DNA of 64,000 nt. Source: Cryptomeria japonica (lineage: Eukaryota; Streptophyta; Pinopsida; Cupressales; Cupressaceae). Where the stretch lies: the NCBI RefSeq assembly GCF_030272615.1, contig NC_081414.1, positions 335,153,427 to 335,217,426 on the forward strand, read 5' to 3'. Under the pieces are notes generated by a model that did not search any database, had not been told where the DNA came from, and saw only the letters and a list, made by a program, of their open reading frames with translations. The translations under genes were made by a program, and so were the position numbers. Of the stretch, positions 34,869-47,989 are shown piece after piece. The first letter of the stretch is position 1. Each line of letters begins with the position of its first letter.

Positions 34869-35698
34869 GCACCTAAGGATGGAAGGCTCGACATTCTCCC
34901 AGCATCCTATGAAGAAAATCATCTATGTTGGTAGAGGAAACTATCAAAACAAACATTGGGACAAAAGAAAGTCTACATAACATATTCCTGGCTCAATCTT
35001 TGACAGAGGTAGAAAGATCAAAGTTCATAAGTTTCTTCATAGAGCGGCAAATTAATTTTGCATGGTCATACGCTGATATGCCTAGATTGGATCCAGATTT
35101 GGTAATGCATCATTTGACAGTTAAACTGGGGGCAAAAGAGAAATTAAGAAAGATGCATCCACAAGTGGCATTATTAGTCAAAGCAGAGCTTGAGAAATTA
35201 TTGGATGTTGGATTCATATGCCCAATTGATTATCTTGAATGGATCTCCAACTTAGTGCCTATCAGTAAACCAGATCGTAGCATCAAGACATGTACAAACT
35301 TTAGAGACATCAACAAAGCTTGTCCTAAGGATGACTTCCCATTACCAAACATAGATTTGATTGTAGATCTCACAGCAGGTCATGAAATGTTATCGTTGAT
35401 GGATGGATTCTCTAGTTATAATCAAATAAAAATCACATCCGAGGATTAACACAAAACAACATTCACTTGTCCTTGGGGAACTTTCTATTGGAATGTCATG
35501 CCCTTTGGGCTAAAAAATGCAGGCACTACATATCAAAGAGCCATGACTACTATCTTTCATGATCTCATGCACGTTATGGTGGAAGATTATGTTGATGACC
35601 TCTTGGGCAAATCAGTAGACATAGATACACATTTAGACATACTTTCAGTCATCTTTGATCGGTTGGAAAAATACAAAGTAAGATTAAACCCCAAGAAA
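34869..35698 (+). pseudogene. pol: Reverse transcriptase, 5' part, split by copia, Tat copy 3
   Basis: Motifs are LEKLLDVGFICPIDYLEWIS, DINKACPKDDFPLPNIDL, MDGFSSYNQI, MPFGLKNAGTTYQR and the YVDD box at about 35592-35603. A small frame change lies near 34915, and TAA 35446-35448 replaces a CAA present in copy 1. The gene is cut after NPKK by the copia insertion and resumes at 41826 with VFGVTSGKLLG. All three catalytic aspartates are still coded. Confidence 0.93.
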
Positions 35699-36148
35699 TG
35701 TTAGTGTAGGTTTTTATTTCCTAGTGGGTTATTTATTTTTTCCCTATATTCCTAGGTTTTTTCTACACTTTTTAAAATCTTGCTTAGGTTAATAAATAAT
35801 GCTTAATTAGGTGAGTGGTTATGAGGTGTCACCTTCCTACATGTGTGCATCCATTTTCTATCTTGGGAAGATACTTGCTATCTTTAGTCCAAGAGATGGT
35901 TGCTCTTGATTGGTCGGTATTGCCACCTCTTCCCTCTCCCTGGTCTATAAAAGCATGCTACCTGGCTTGTATTTGGCATCTCTTGATTTTGCATCCTCTT
36001 AATGTTATTTTTCTTTTAACATTTTCATTACTCTCTTGGAGACTAACTCTATGTTGCTACTTTGATTTCGTGTCATTTGCATTCATAGTTTATATATCTA
36101 TTCATTTGCACTAGTTTTCTGGGTTTATAATCTTTTCAGATTTTATCA
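35699..36148 (+). repeat. 5' LTR of the nested copia element
   Basis: 450 bp, starting TGTTAGTGTAGG and ending TTTTATCA directly before the primer site. Its first 210 bp match 41615-41825 closely. Confidence 0.9.
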
Positions 36149-36160
36149 TGGTATCAGAGC
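36149..36160 (+). other. Copia primer binding site (initiator tRNA-Met type)
   Basis: TGGTATCAGAGC, complementary to the 3' end of initiator tRNA-Met and typical of plant copia elements. Confidence 0.9.
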
Positions 36161-37346
36161 TATTCTATGTGCAAGAGTAGATTTTAGTTTCCATATTTGA
36201 GAGATTCGGGGGCGGGGGGGGGGGGGCGCTAATAAATCTTATTATAATTTTTCAAAAAACCCAGTATGCTCTTCTCTTGCATCTTTGGATGGTCTTGAGA
36301 ATCAGAAAAGTTTGACGAAATTTTTTTATCGCTGGGGTTTGCACATGTGTTTTATGAAATCTGGGTGATTGCAACATTTATGGTTATACTAGAAGCATTT
36401 GTGGCTGTTCCAATGCATCCATGAGGCTTGAGAAAGTCAAAATATGGCTTTCGTTTCACCGAAATTAGAGATCGTCATACACAATTGCAAAACTGGGGTT
36501 TCAAGATCAAATCTGACAACCATCTTGCATATTTGGTATTTTCAATAAATATTGTAGGTTCCAGCATTCCTTCTCTTGACTTTGGTAGATGATTCAGCCT
36601 TTGTATGTCATTTTTTGGTTGCTGGGGTCATTTTTTGTATCTAAAGTCATTCTATTTACACTAGATCTACATCTTCTATACATAAAATAGAAAAATGCCT
36701 TCTGGATTTTGTTCGCAGCACAAAAAAACCATCTGGGTATCTTTTAGTTCTTGCATGCAGACTGTATATTTTGCAGAAACGCACTCAAAAAGTTACAGCA
36801 GGACCCCTCTATATTGGTTGTTGCAATTTTGAAGGTTGTTTTCAAATGCTTCGTTCTTGCTCATATAGACTCTTTTTTCCACAAATTTTTTTTTGATTCT
36901 GGATATTTTTTTGTTCTTTATGCACTAGTGCACCCGTTTTTTTATTTTGATATAGAGATTTTTCTGAAATTTCAAATTCTCAGTCGTGACACTACATAGT
37001 TCTCATTTTGTGAACTTCAAAGGAACATAACTTTCACATATGACCTCATATCGAGGTGATTCTCTTTTTGAAAGTGCATGATTTTTCATGTAGATTGTAG
37101 TGGTGCTATTTATTTTTTTGGATATTGTGCCAAAAGTTTATTCTCAACATATGCTTTTCATGAGGATTTTGTAATGCATTGAAATCAAGACCACTTAGTA
37201 TTTATTGCTAGTGGTAGTTGTAAACGCACTAATATAAAGTGCCAAATCATAATTTATTAGGGGGGTCTTTGATTGAGTGAAAAGGGGGGGGGTTGTCTTG
37301 ATTGTGTTCTCTTCCTTTCGACATTTTTTTTCTGCACTTCTTCATC
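36161..37346 (+). other. Copia 5' leader
   Basis: A 1.2-kb stretch without a supported gene. It contains a G run interrupted by single C at about 36207-36228. Leaders of copia elements are usually shorter, but no foreign insertion is visible. Confidence 0.55.
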
Positions 37347-40300
37347 ATGGATCAAACAATAGTGCCTATCCTAACTCCATATAACTACTTTGAGTGGAAA
37401 TCATGCATGACAATCTACTTAAGGAAAGTTGGATTACATAGAATAACTATGGGGCTTGAAACTGAACCTATTAAAGATGAAGATAAGCCTAAGTGGTTTA
37501 ACAAATGTGATGAGGCATATGGAACATTGTGTTTGTATGTTTCTCCTTACTTGCTCTTTCATATTGAGTCTTTAAATTCGCCAAATGAAATCTGGAAAAA
37601 GTTAGAAACACTATTTGGCACACAAGATTCAATGAGGGGTCATATGTTAGAAAATGAACTAATTAGTCTAAGTCCAGGCAATTTCAACACAATCCAGGAT
37701 TTCTTCACTAAATTGAAATCACTAAGGTTGCAGTTAAAACAATGTGGAATTGAAAACAAAGATGAACAATTGATTCTTAGTATTCTCTCTAAGCTAAATT
37801 CAGAATATTATGTGTTTGTTTCTACCTTCTATGCTACTAAGAGTGCACTTGGTACACAATTTACCATGCCATCTCTAGATGATTTTGCTATCTCTCTCAC
37901 TTGAGAATAGGATAAGCTAATTCAGATGGGCACTCTTAAGTCCTCTAAGTCACATGCCCTGGCTGCCAACCAAGGCACAAAAGAACAGAAAGGACAAAGT
38001 AGTAATAACAATAGTAAGGATAAGAAACAAAAGAATAGCAAGGAGAAGAAGGATCAGACATCACTTGCTTTAAAAGCAACTAATGAGACCCAATCTTCCA
38101 AGGGCAACAAGCCTAAGAAGGAGAGGGTCCAATGTGCCTATTGTAAAAGACCTGGTCATGATGAACATAAATGTCTGGAGAAACAAATTGATCACTTGAC
38201 ACACATTCTTGAGAAGAATAATATCAATGTTCCTGAATCAATTAAACAGAGTTCTAGTGAGGGGTCTAACAAGGCAAAAGAAAACAGGAAGGGGAAAGGA
38301 AAGGGCAAGGCCCTTGTTGCATTTGCTTCTTCACCATCCACTTGGGTTCTTGATTCAAGTGCTTCATACCACATGGCTTCATCTAAGGAAGAATTTGCAT
38401 CATTGGAGTCGTGTACTATGCCTTCTATTTTGATGGGTGATGACACTCTTGTTGAGGTGTGTGGGAGAGGGTCTGTTGATGTGAGGGATGGCACATTTGA
38501 TGATGTTCTTTGTGTGCCCTCATTATCAACTAATCTCCTATCAGTATACTAGATCACTCACACAGGTTCAGGCAAGCAGGTTGAGTTCACTCCTGATTTA
38601 GTGGAGATTCATGAGTTGCACAGTGATTCTATAGTTGCAGTTGGAAGAGCAGATCATCAGTCATGACTCTATCTGTTTTCTCACTTTTCTCCTGATCCTC
38701 CTTTGATTATTTTTCTCACTCATTCCAATGATGTGAGTAGATTATGGCATGAGTGGTTTGGCCATCTTAACTTCCGCTACTTGCAGCAACTCAACCAACA
38801 AAGTATGGTGACAGGGTTGCCTTCAGTTTAGTTTTCAAGTGGTGTTTGCCAAGGTTGCATACTTGGTAAGCATCGTAAGGAATATTTTGATAAAGGAAAG
38901 GCATGGAGAGCTTCGCAGATACTGGAGTTAGTTCACAGTGATTTGACTGGTCCATTCCAGCATCCTTCATTCAGCAAGGCTAGATATGTCCTCACATTCA
39001 TTGATGACTTTTCTCGATATACTTGGGTGTACTTTCTCAAATAGAAGTCTGAGGTATTTGATCAGTTTCAGGACTTCAAAACTTTTGTAGAGAAGCAATT
39101 CGGGAAAGCCATCAAAGTTTTGCACACTGACAATGGTGGTGAGTATGTCAACCATTAGGTTGAGAGATTTTGCACTTCAGAGGGAATTGATTTGCAACAT
39201 TCAGTTCCATACAATCCTCAGTAGAATTGTGTGGCAGAACGGAAGAATAGGTCCTTGAAGGAAATGGCGAACTGCATGATTCACCCCAGATCTCTTGCAC
39301 CACAGTATTGGGAAGAGGCCATTAATTGTGCTTGTTATATCCAGAACCGTGTTCCTCACCGAGCCTTGAAGGGAATCACTCCTTTTGAAGCTTGGAGCGG
39401 TTAGAAACCATTAGTTAAGCACTTCTGAGTTTTTGGTTCTCCTGCATGGGCCCACATTCCTATAGAGAAATGCAAGGCGTTGGATCCGCAGAGTAGAGCT
39501 TGCATATTTGTAGGTTATCCTGATGGTGTGAAGGGTTATTAGTTGCTCCACCCTACTACACATGAGTTGTTTATTGAGAGGAGTGTTCAGTTTGAGGAGG
39601 GCTCCTCGAGCTCACTTTCTACCACTTCTCCAACTCCTACTTTGGCATTAGAGTCACTTGGGATACATGACAGCGCCTCTGATGATTCAGATTCACCTGA
39701 GCAATCTTCTACCTGCACTTCTGATGCAGAGAGCGATTCAGAGGACTCACCTCCTTCCTCTCATAGTCATTATTTAGAGGTTTATGATTCTCCATCTTTC
39801 AGTCCACTTTGGGCTAGACAAACCTTGCAATCTGTAGGTGATTGGGTTGGGGATCCATCAGACACTAGACGGACTCGTTCATAGTTCCAGGGTGCTCCAC
39901 ATGTCTTCATTGCTACTGCCTTAGATCCACAGTCTTTTCATGAGGCTTATAGTATTCCTGAGTGGGATACAACTATGTAGGAGGAGTATAGTTCCTTAAT
40001 GAGGAACCACACTTGGGATCTCATCCCTCTTCCTAAGGGAAGAAAACTTGTTCGATGTAAGTGGATCTATCAGACAAAATTTGTAGCAGATGGGTCGATT
40101 GACAAGTATAAGTCTCTCTTGGTCACCAAAGGATTCTCCCAGGTTCCTGGGATTAACTACTCTGAGAATTTTGCGCCAGTTGCTCAAATGAATTCCATCC
40201 GACTTGTTCTTGCCATTGCTAGAGCTAATTGTTGGGAAATGCACCAGATGGATGTGAAGAGTGCTTTTCTTCACGATGACCTTCAGGAGGAGATCTACAT

Positions 40301-41483
40301 GGAGCAGCCACAGGGGTTCCTTCAGGATTCTTCACTTGTATGTCATCTTCAGAAGTCTCTCTATGGCCTCAAACAGGCTCCTCAGGCCTGGTATGCCAAG
40401 ATGGACTCCTTCCTTCTATCAGTTGGGTTCACTTGGTGCCATTTTGACCCTAATGTCTACATTCTGCAACAAGATGATTCACTCCTATTTTTGGTTCTGT
40501 ATGTTGATGACTTGTTGATCACAGGGAGTTCTTCATCCACTATTGGGGCTGTCAAAACTGCCCTTCATGACAGGTTTTTGATGACTGACTTGGGCTTGTT
40601 GCATTACTTTCTCGGGATTGAGATCTACCAGGCTTCTTCTAGGATTACCATCAACCAGTCCAAATATGCTCTAGATTTGCTCTCGAGGTTTCATATGGTT
40701 GATTGTAAGCCTGCTTCGACTCCCTTTCTTTCTGGAGTCAAACTTGAGGCTCAGTGTTCTTCTCCACTTGTTGATGGCACTTTGTACCGACAACTTGTTG
40801 GGAGTCTCATTTATCTAACTCATACGAGACCTGACATTTCATATGTTGTAGGCATGGTCTCTCGATTCATGCAGGAGCCTCATGAGCTGCACTGGAAAGC
40901 AGCCAAGAGAATCCTTCACTACATTCATGGTACTCATAGTTTTGGGATTCACTACGCAGCGAGCATTGAGCTTTATTTGGTGGGCTACACAGATTCAGAT
41001 TGGGTGGGCGATTCTCAAGATCACAAATCTACTTCAAGTTACAGCTTCTCATTTGGTTCAGGTCCTGTTTGTTGGTTGAGCAAGAAGCAGTCTGCTATTG
41101 CTCTATCTTTTACTGAGGCCAAGTATCGGGGGGCTATGAATGACACCACTAAGGCCATTTGGCTTCAAAATCTCTTCACTAAGTTTGGTATCTAGATTAG
41201 ATGGTCATCAGTAATATTTTGTGACAACCAGAGTGCCATTCAGATCTCATGAAATTCAGTCCATCATTAGCGAACTAAACACATTGAGATCCACATGCAC
41301 TACATCTGAGAGCTCATCCATGGCCACCTCATAAACCTTCGCTATTGTCTGACTTCCAAGCAGGTTGCTAATATCTTTGCCAAACCCTTCACTAAGAGCA
41401 AGTTCCTTCATTTGCGAGCCTTGCTAGGGGTGTGGGATGCTTCATCTTCTGGGGGGGCTTCTTCCTCTCACTCAGAGTCCTGA
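37347..41483 (+). pseudogene. pol: Copia gag-pol polyprotein, one frame with 17 stops
   Basis: A single frame of 1379 codons runs from MDQTIVPILTPYNYFEWKS to TGA 41481-41483 without any frameshift. Domains in order are: gag (37347-37900); zinc knuckle CAYCKRPGHDEHKC (about 38130); protease WVLDSSASYHMASS (about 38340; the usual D-S-G-A reads D-S-S-A, which breaks the active site); integrase with [26 protein letters not shown] and a C-terminal VFGSPAW block; reverse transcriptase with QMDVKSAFLHDDLQEEIYM and LYVDDLLITGSS (about 40500); RNase H with TDSDWVGDSQDHKST and LSFTEAKYRGAM. In-frame stops are TAG (12) or TGA (5), never TAA, matching deamination of CAG and CGA codons. Confidence 0.95.
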
Positions 41484-41602
41484 CTCTCTCTACTCTTGGG
41501 GGGGGGTCTCTTTTCTCTCTCTTTTTGGGGGAATTTTATGTACATGGGTACCTCATCAAGATTGATTTGTCGGGACCCATTTCTACATCCACCTAAGCTT
41601 CG

Positions 41603-41614
41603 CTTATGGGGGGG
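41603..41614 (+). other. Copia polypurine tract
   Basis: The purine run TATGGGGGGG precedes TGTTAG of the 3' LTR. Similar G runs near 41450 and 41500 lie within the 3' untranslated part. Confidence 0.65.
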
Positions 41615-41825
41615 TGTTAGTGTAGGTTTTTTATTTCCTAGTGGGTTATTTATTTTTTCCCTATATTCCTAGGTTTTTTATACACTTCTTTTAATCTTGC
41701 TTAGGTTAATAAATCATGCTTAATTAGGTGAGTGGTTATGAGGTGTCACCTTCCTACATGTGTGCATCTATTTTCTATCTTGGAAAGATACTTGCTATCT
41801 TTAGTCCAAGAGATGGTTGCTCTTG
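41615..41825 (+). repeat. Truncated 3' LTR of the nested copia element
   Basis: It matches the first 210 bp of the 5' LTR to GGTTGCTCTTG, then passes straight into Tat sequence (TGTGTCTTTGGAGTAAC). About 240 bp of LTR and the expected target duplication are missing. Confidence 0.9.
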
Positions 41826-42560
41826 TGTCTTTGGAGTAACCTCCGGGAAGCTCCTAGGATTCATTATATCAAAAAGAGGAATCGAAGCCGATCCAGCAAA
41901 AGTGAAGGCCATCCTAGAGATGCAACCACCATGAAATATCAGTAAACTTTGATCTTTGCAAGGGAGACTCCAGTCCATACGAAGATTCATAGCGCAACTC
42001 GCAGATAAATGTAATCCTTTTTAGCACCTGCTACACAAAAACATCAAATTCAAATGGGATGATAACTATCAACAGGCTTTCCAGATACTCAAAGATTATC
42101 TTCTGAATCCATCAGTTTTGATGCCACCAGTTCGAGATCAACCTCTATTACTATACATATCAGCTACTTCAACAACACTGGGGGCACTCTTAGCACAACA
42201 GGTTGCTGAGGGCAAAGAAAAGGCAGTCTACTACATTAGTCGCACCTTGGTGGGATATGAGCTAAATTACACACCAATTGAGCGTGCATGTCTCGCTGTG
42301 GTCTTTGCTTCACAGAAATTAGGACATTACATGCTAACTCATAAAACTAAGTTGGTTGCAAGAATCGATCCATTGAAATACCTTCTCAATAAAGCAACGC
42401 TTACTGGGCGATTAGCCAAATGGGTGATGCTCCTGAGTGAATTCAACTTTGAATATGTGGACAAAATAAAAATAAAAGGACAAGCTATCGCAGATCAGTT
42501 AGCAGATGCTCCCATGATAGATGATGTTCCTCTAATTTTAGAATTTCCAGATGAATCCAT
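41826..42560 (+). pseudogene. pol: Reverse transcriptase thumb and native RNase H, Tat copy 3
   Basis: The frame resumes after copia with VFGVTSGKLLGFIISKRGIE and stops at about 41932 and 41949 and again near 42022, where copy 1 has sense codons. The native RNase H follows in an open frame from 42118: LLLYISATSTTLGALLAQQ, YTPIERACLAVVFASQKLGH and RLAKWVMLLSEFNFEYV. As in copy 1 the first catalytic aspartate is absent. Confidence 0.9.
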
Positions 42561-42990
42561 TTTAACAGTGTCACATGCAAAACCTTGGCAGCTATACTTT
42601 GACGGCTCATACACACAACATGGGGTAGGAGCTGACATCCTCTTCATAACTCCTCAAAGGGATTCTATACTAAAATCATATCGATTATCCTTTCTCTGCA
42701 CTAATAACATAGCGGAACATGAGGCATTAACAATTGGATTATGGATTGCAGTTCAGTGGAAGATCTAGGAACTTCGTGTTTTTGGGGACTCTCAACTTGT
42801 AATTCGTCAAGCAACTAATGACTACCAAACAAAGAATGAGAAATTAATGCCCTATAAAAGAATGGTGGATGACTTGAAACAATAGTTCATGAAGATAGAC
42901 TTTGAGCAGTACCAAGAGAGCAGAATCGAGCTGTGGATGCCATGGCTACAATTGCTTCACTAATCGATCTACCACCGAATGAGACCCGCT
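42561..42990 (+). pseudogene. pol: Second RNase H (aRNH), Tat copy 3
   Basis: WQLYFDGSYTQHGVGADILF carries the first aspartate in the canonical D-G-S context, NNIAEHEALTIGLWIAVQWK the glutamate, and FGDSQLVIRQ the next aspartate. TAG 42766-42768 replaces a CAG of copy 1, another TAG lies near 42883, and a small deletion near 42911 shifts the frame before the last motif (VDAMATIAS). Confidence 0.88.
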
Positions 42991-44332
42991 ATGAGTTCTT
43001 GGTGGATAACCTTTTGGTTCCCTCATATGAAATCACTCCTATTGAGATGATATGTGTTGTTGGTCCTGAGTCCCAGTTATATGATTCCATTTTCACATAC
43101 CTTCATGACAATACCCTTCCTCCTGACCTATCCAATAACCAACGTCACACTTTCATTCGCCAATCTTCTCGATACGTCATTTTAGCCGATATCCTATATC
43201 GTCGAGGTCTAGATGGCACTCTTCTTAGATGTTTAGAAAGCAACAAAGCTCAGATTGCATTACATGAAGTATATGAAGGGATATGTGGTCCACATTCTAG
43301 TGGTCCTACCTTAGCCAAGAAAATCATCAGGACTGGATATTACTGGCCCAACATGGAAAAAGACTCATATTAGTTTGTCAAGAAATGCACGCAGTGTCAA
43401 CTTCATGGAGACCTCATTTATGCGCTAGCGTAAGAACTTCAACCAAATGCAACTCCTTGGCCCTTTTGCCAATGGGGACTCGATCTCATAGGCAAGATTC
43501 ACCTTCTTCTTCCAACGGTCATAAATTCATTATCACTACCATAGAGTATTTCACAAAATGGATCAAAGTCATTCCTCTTACACAAGTCACTGGAAAACAA
43601 ATTGCTACATTCATTCTCAACTATATCATTGGTTGATACAGTATTCCTGTTTCCATCATCACCAATAACAGGTGTCCCTTCAAAAATCAAGATGTTCGTG
43701 AACTTTGTGACCACTTCCATATTACCCATCATTTCTCCACACCATATTACCCCCAAGGTAATAGTCAAGTTGAGGCGTCTAATAAAAAAATCCTTAAAAT
43801 CCTGAAAAAGATAGTCGACGACGCTGGCCGCAATTGGCATATCCAACTTAATCCCACACTTTGGGCTTACCGCACAAGCATACGAACACCTACAGGAGCT
43901 ACACCCTATTCACTTGTCTATGACACTGAAGCTATCTTGCCTATTGAGGTCGAGTTACCCTCTTTAAAAGTCTCTTTGCAAAACATTATCAGTGATGAAG
44001 ACTACAGGGTCTCTCGCTTACAAGAACTTGAACTATTGGAGGAATGAAGACAAACTGATTTCAATCATCTCAAGGCTTATCAACAATGAATGAGTCACAA
44101 CTACAATCATAAAGTCAAGCTTCGTACATTTGAGGTAGGCGACTTAGTTCTTAGAGAAAATCCTAAAAATTAGCAAGACAGAGAGAAGAAGGGCAAGTTC
44201 AAACCCAATTGGCTTGGTCCTTACATCATTACAACAGTCTATGGATCCGGTGCATATCAACTCTCAACCACCGAGGGTGAACCTTTGGAGGATCCTATCA
44301 ATAGCATGCACCTTCGTAGGTTCTACACATAG
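42991..44332 (+). pseudogene. pol: Integrase, Tat copy 3
   Basis: The zinc-binding part is recognisable (EVYEGICGPHSSGPTLAKKI). Stops lie near 43371 and 43430 and a frameshift near 43500. The core aspartate motif reads ITNNRCPF instead of ITDNGRPF, so the second catalytic aspartate is lost. The glutamate motif is kept as NSQVEASNKKILK. The C-terminal tail ends with FYT before TAG 44330-44332. Overall it is more decayed than the copy 1 integrase. Confidence 0.9.
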
Positions 44333-46027
44333 CTCTTCAAAATATCCTAATTCAGAAATACAAAAAAAATTTAAAAAAATTAAAAATACAAAAAAATCAT
44401 AAAACATAAAAATCGTTACTTGGTGAAAACTTGGCAAACAGGCACCTTGTGACAACAAAAAAAAAAAAAAAAAGTAAAGAAAAACATTTCGTCCAATGGT
44501 GAAAACCACTTTGGTGGCACCCTGGGCAAGTACCATGGTGAAAACTAGGTCACCAGCACCATGCGTAGAGACATTGCTCCTCCCTCCTTCAGGATTTCAT
44601 CCCATTCTTTCACTTTGCACACACTCACAGCCTATCTATCCATAATAAACTTTACACATTCCCATCATGGCTTGTTATTGATCTACCCAAGATTGGTTAG
44701 CCATTCATAATAAACCTCCATTTTCACCCCTTTTCATTCATAATAAATCAGCTCCTATATGTGGCTAAGGAAAATCCTACGTCTAGTGATGGGTGTGGAA
44801 CTGAGAGCATTGCCTGTTTTGAGGAGTACAGTTTCTTCCAATTTTCTTCAGTCTATATCCGCACACAATCCACAATAAAATGACATTTGCATTGCCAGTC
44901 CATAATAAAGTTTCATCTTCTCCACAATAAAGTATGGGTTTCATGGATTCAGTCAGTTTCAGACAAGACACAGCAACAATAATGGGCTTCAACAAATCAA
45001 ATCGTTCAATAGACTCAGACAACATATGGTTCAGTGTTATCTATCCTTTTTGTGAAAGTAAACATTGTGACCACAATCAAATATGACTTATACAAGTGAC
45101 AAGAGACACTAAACTTGAGGACTACAGTGGATGTTGGTGTTGAGTCTTGGTTTTCTTTTGATTTTATCTTTCTGGTGACATGTCTTTTAACTTTTCCAGG
45201 ATGTCTCTGACTAGAGATTTTATCTCCAGGATGTCTTTGACTAGAAAAGTGAGGATGGGGTATCGTCACTTATTTTTCCTTTGTTGTCTGTGGATTGTCT
45301 CTTAGTAATGCTATGACTTGTCCAAGGATATGAGGACACTGAGAGTCTAGCATGAACTAGGGCATTCCTTGTTTGTGACTATCTTATCTCCATGCAAACA
45401 GGTACAATGACTTTCTAGGTCACACATATGTCTCGATTGTCATAACCTACTTGCCATAATAAATCTCAATGATGATAACGCACAAGAAGCTCTTTCATTT
45501 TCATATCTTCTATCTTCCATCCCCCTTTCTTGATTGACTTCCATCGTCCTTCTTGAGTCCACATAGCCTACTATCATATGACTAAGTATAATGACACACC
45601 AAAAACATTTGCATTTCATGTAGTTTCACCTGCATTACCACATATTAAGCATTTCATACATACATATAGATATCACAATTGCATCACATCCTGCACACAA
45701 TACATGTTAGCACATCTTACATTTTCATCATTTTCATTATCATATTCATGTGCATTTCATACATTCACATTTGCATTGGCATAACATATTCAATACATAG
45801 AAGAACAAAAAAATATTGCATTTCATCATCTACATATTTACATCCATATCATAAGCATCACATAGGTACACATGCATATAGTTGCCACAAAGGTGAATCA
45901 TCTCATATATATAATCATAAGTGTCATGATACAATGATGTCAAAATCATATGGCTACAAATCACCCGAAGGTGTCTACATCATCATACAAAATGGTACAA
46001 AACTAATACATAGGGAGCCCTCTAAGG
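44333..46027 (+). other. Non-coding 3' region, Tat copy 3
   Basis: Same layout as in copies 1 and 2: GGTGAAAAC words near 44421, 44498 and 44537 with neighbouring inverted repeats, an AATAAA cluster between about 44640 and 44930, then AT-rich CATA-type sequence. No gene is supported. Confidence 0.6.
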
Positions 46028-47989
46028 CTATGATGAACTCCCTCCCTTGGAGCTGCTTGGCCTCAATAGAGTCTGAGCCCTAGAAGGACCCGCCCCAGGA
46101 TCATCCCTCTTGTCCCCTCTATCTAGTGGTGGTGGAGGACCCATAACCCCATTGCTGGACACCTATCTCCTCTGACTCCCTCTAGTAGTCGTCGATGTCT
46201 GCGATGGTCTGCGAAAGCTCCTCGCCCACTGCTCCAGTGGCACTACCCCGTAGTATAGGTCTTGCCAATAACCTATCTCCTCCCCTGCTCGCAAAACATA
46301 GGCATATCCAGCCCCTGTGTCCTCTGTCACTTGCCTTCTAGCCCTCAGTGCTGTCTTAGCCTCAGTGTAGCGCTAGATAGCTTGATCTCACTCCCACTCA
46401 GTATCCCGTAGCTATCTCCTAAGCCTAGTTGTCTCCCCCTCCAGATCTTGAATCTCATCTGCCTGTCCCTGGCAGATCTCCCTCAGCTCCAATAGCTCAT
46501 CATCCTCCTCCTCGGCCCCCTTTACCTATGGCTCCCCCTGTACTGGTGGTTGTGCCTATGCCTGTGCCTGTGCCTCTGCCTATACCTGTACCTGCCTCTG
46601 TCCCTATCCCTGCACCTATCTAGGACCCTGTGCTGCTGGCACTTGTAATAGCAATCCACCATGACCCCTCACCACCCGAGCCTGTCTCTCCTCTCCACCC
46701 TTTCTCCGCGAAGCCACCCTCCTCTCTCCAACTGCACCCTGCCTCCTTCGTCGGCCTCTATCTCCACCATCTCCATCATGATCCCCATCCCCTCTGCTAT
46801 CTCCATCTATCTGCTCTCCTGTGTCTGTCACGCGTGGAAATGGATGCTCTGCCCAATATGCAGTGTACTCTGCATCCATACCTGCATCCTCAATCTCAGA
46901 CCACATATCCCATGGCATGGGCACCATCTCTACTAGCTGCATCATGACCTGATCATATGACAACAGTGGCCCAAAGTGTGCCTGGTCTCGCACTATCCGC
47001 GCATACATACCAAAACCCCGTGGCATCTGCTGGATCCTACCAAACTACCTGCATACCCTATCCACTAACTACCTCTCCAGTACATAGGGTGTCTGCCCAA
47101 TCAAATATCTGCTCCTGAAGGTATAGGGTAGATCCACTGCATCATCCTCCCATTGCTTGCACTCTCGGTACAACCTCCATATCACAGTGTCAACTTCATC
47201 AAGGACTCGACACTAATGCTCCAACCTGCCAATCCATGGCTATGAGGTAATCATAACATACAAGTGCACAAAACTGCATCCATGACCCTTGCCTCTGAAA
47301 TGTATCAGTCATGTCACTGGCAGATGCTCATATGCCTGCACCTATAGCAATGTAACTCCTCAGCCCAATCCTACGGATCCATGATAAACAAACTGACGAA
47401 GCTCATAGTATAAATGTACTAGCACACACAGTCCCCAGGCATATTTGGTATGTTGTGTCACCAATGTCTCCAAGGTGCTCCCCCAGCCCACAACCAACCC
47501 TCGTGTCGGCCTGTCTGGAGATAGGAACCCACTATTCACTCCTCCTAGCACTGTTGGTAGTGCCAGTCCTGTCGCTGTCATTGTGTCCCATCCCACGTGT
47601 CCAACCCTCATCTCCAGTCTCGGATCCTAGAACACTCATCTCAATGCCTCCTTGTCTCCATCTTGATCATAGGGAATCAACTCCCCATTGATCGGTATCC
47701 TCAGAATCCTGTAAACATCCTCTAAGGTGACTGTCATCTCACCCATCGACAAATGGAAAGTGCAAGTCTCTGAATGCCACCTCTCAACCAGCGCAGTTAG
47801 CAACCCCATGTTCACCTAAAAATCAGGCACATACATAATAAATCACAGACCCATAACCTCAATGGCAGCCCTATCCTCGAATGTCAACTCTGGTCGTAAC
47901 CTATGAGTCAATGGGAATCTCTCTCATGAATCCAGCATAGGCAAGTACTCTTGCAGTCTAACAAATCAACTATGTCAGTCAAAGTGGCA

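Larger units (their letters stand above)
35699..41825 (+). mobile_element. Ty1/copia LTR retrotransposon nested in Tat copy 3
   Basis: It has a 450-bp 5' LTR starting TGTTAG, the canonical copia primer site TGGTATCAGAGC, a gag-pol frame in the order gag, protease, integrase, reverse transcriptase, RNase H, a polypurine tract and a 3' LTR of only 211 bp. The interrupted Tat sequence is continuous across the insertion with no base lost and no duplication. The right end was therefore trimmed after insertion. Confidence 0.95.

Noticed and set aside
34422-34922. Minus-strand open frames within the Tat linker (62 and 91 codons)
   Set aside because: Shadows of the sense frame, without conserved motifs or starts shared with copy 1.
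36207-36228. G run that might form a quadruplex
   Set aside because: A near-homopolymer interrupted by single C; probably slippage or sequencing noise, no supporting context.
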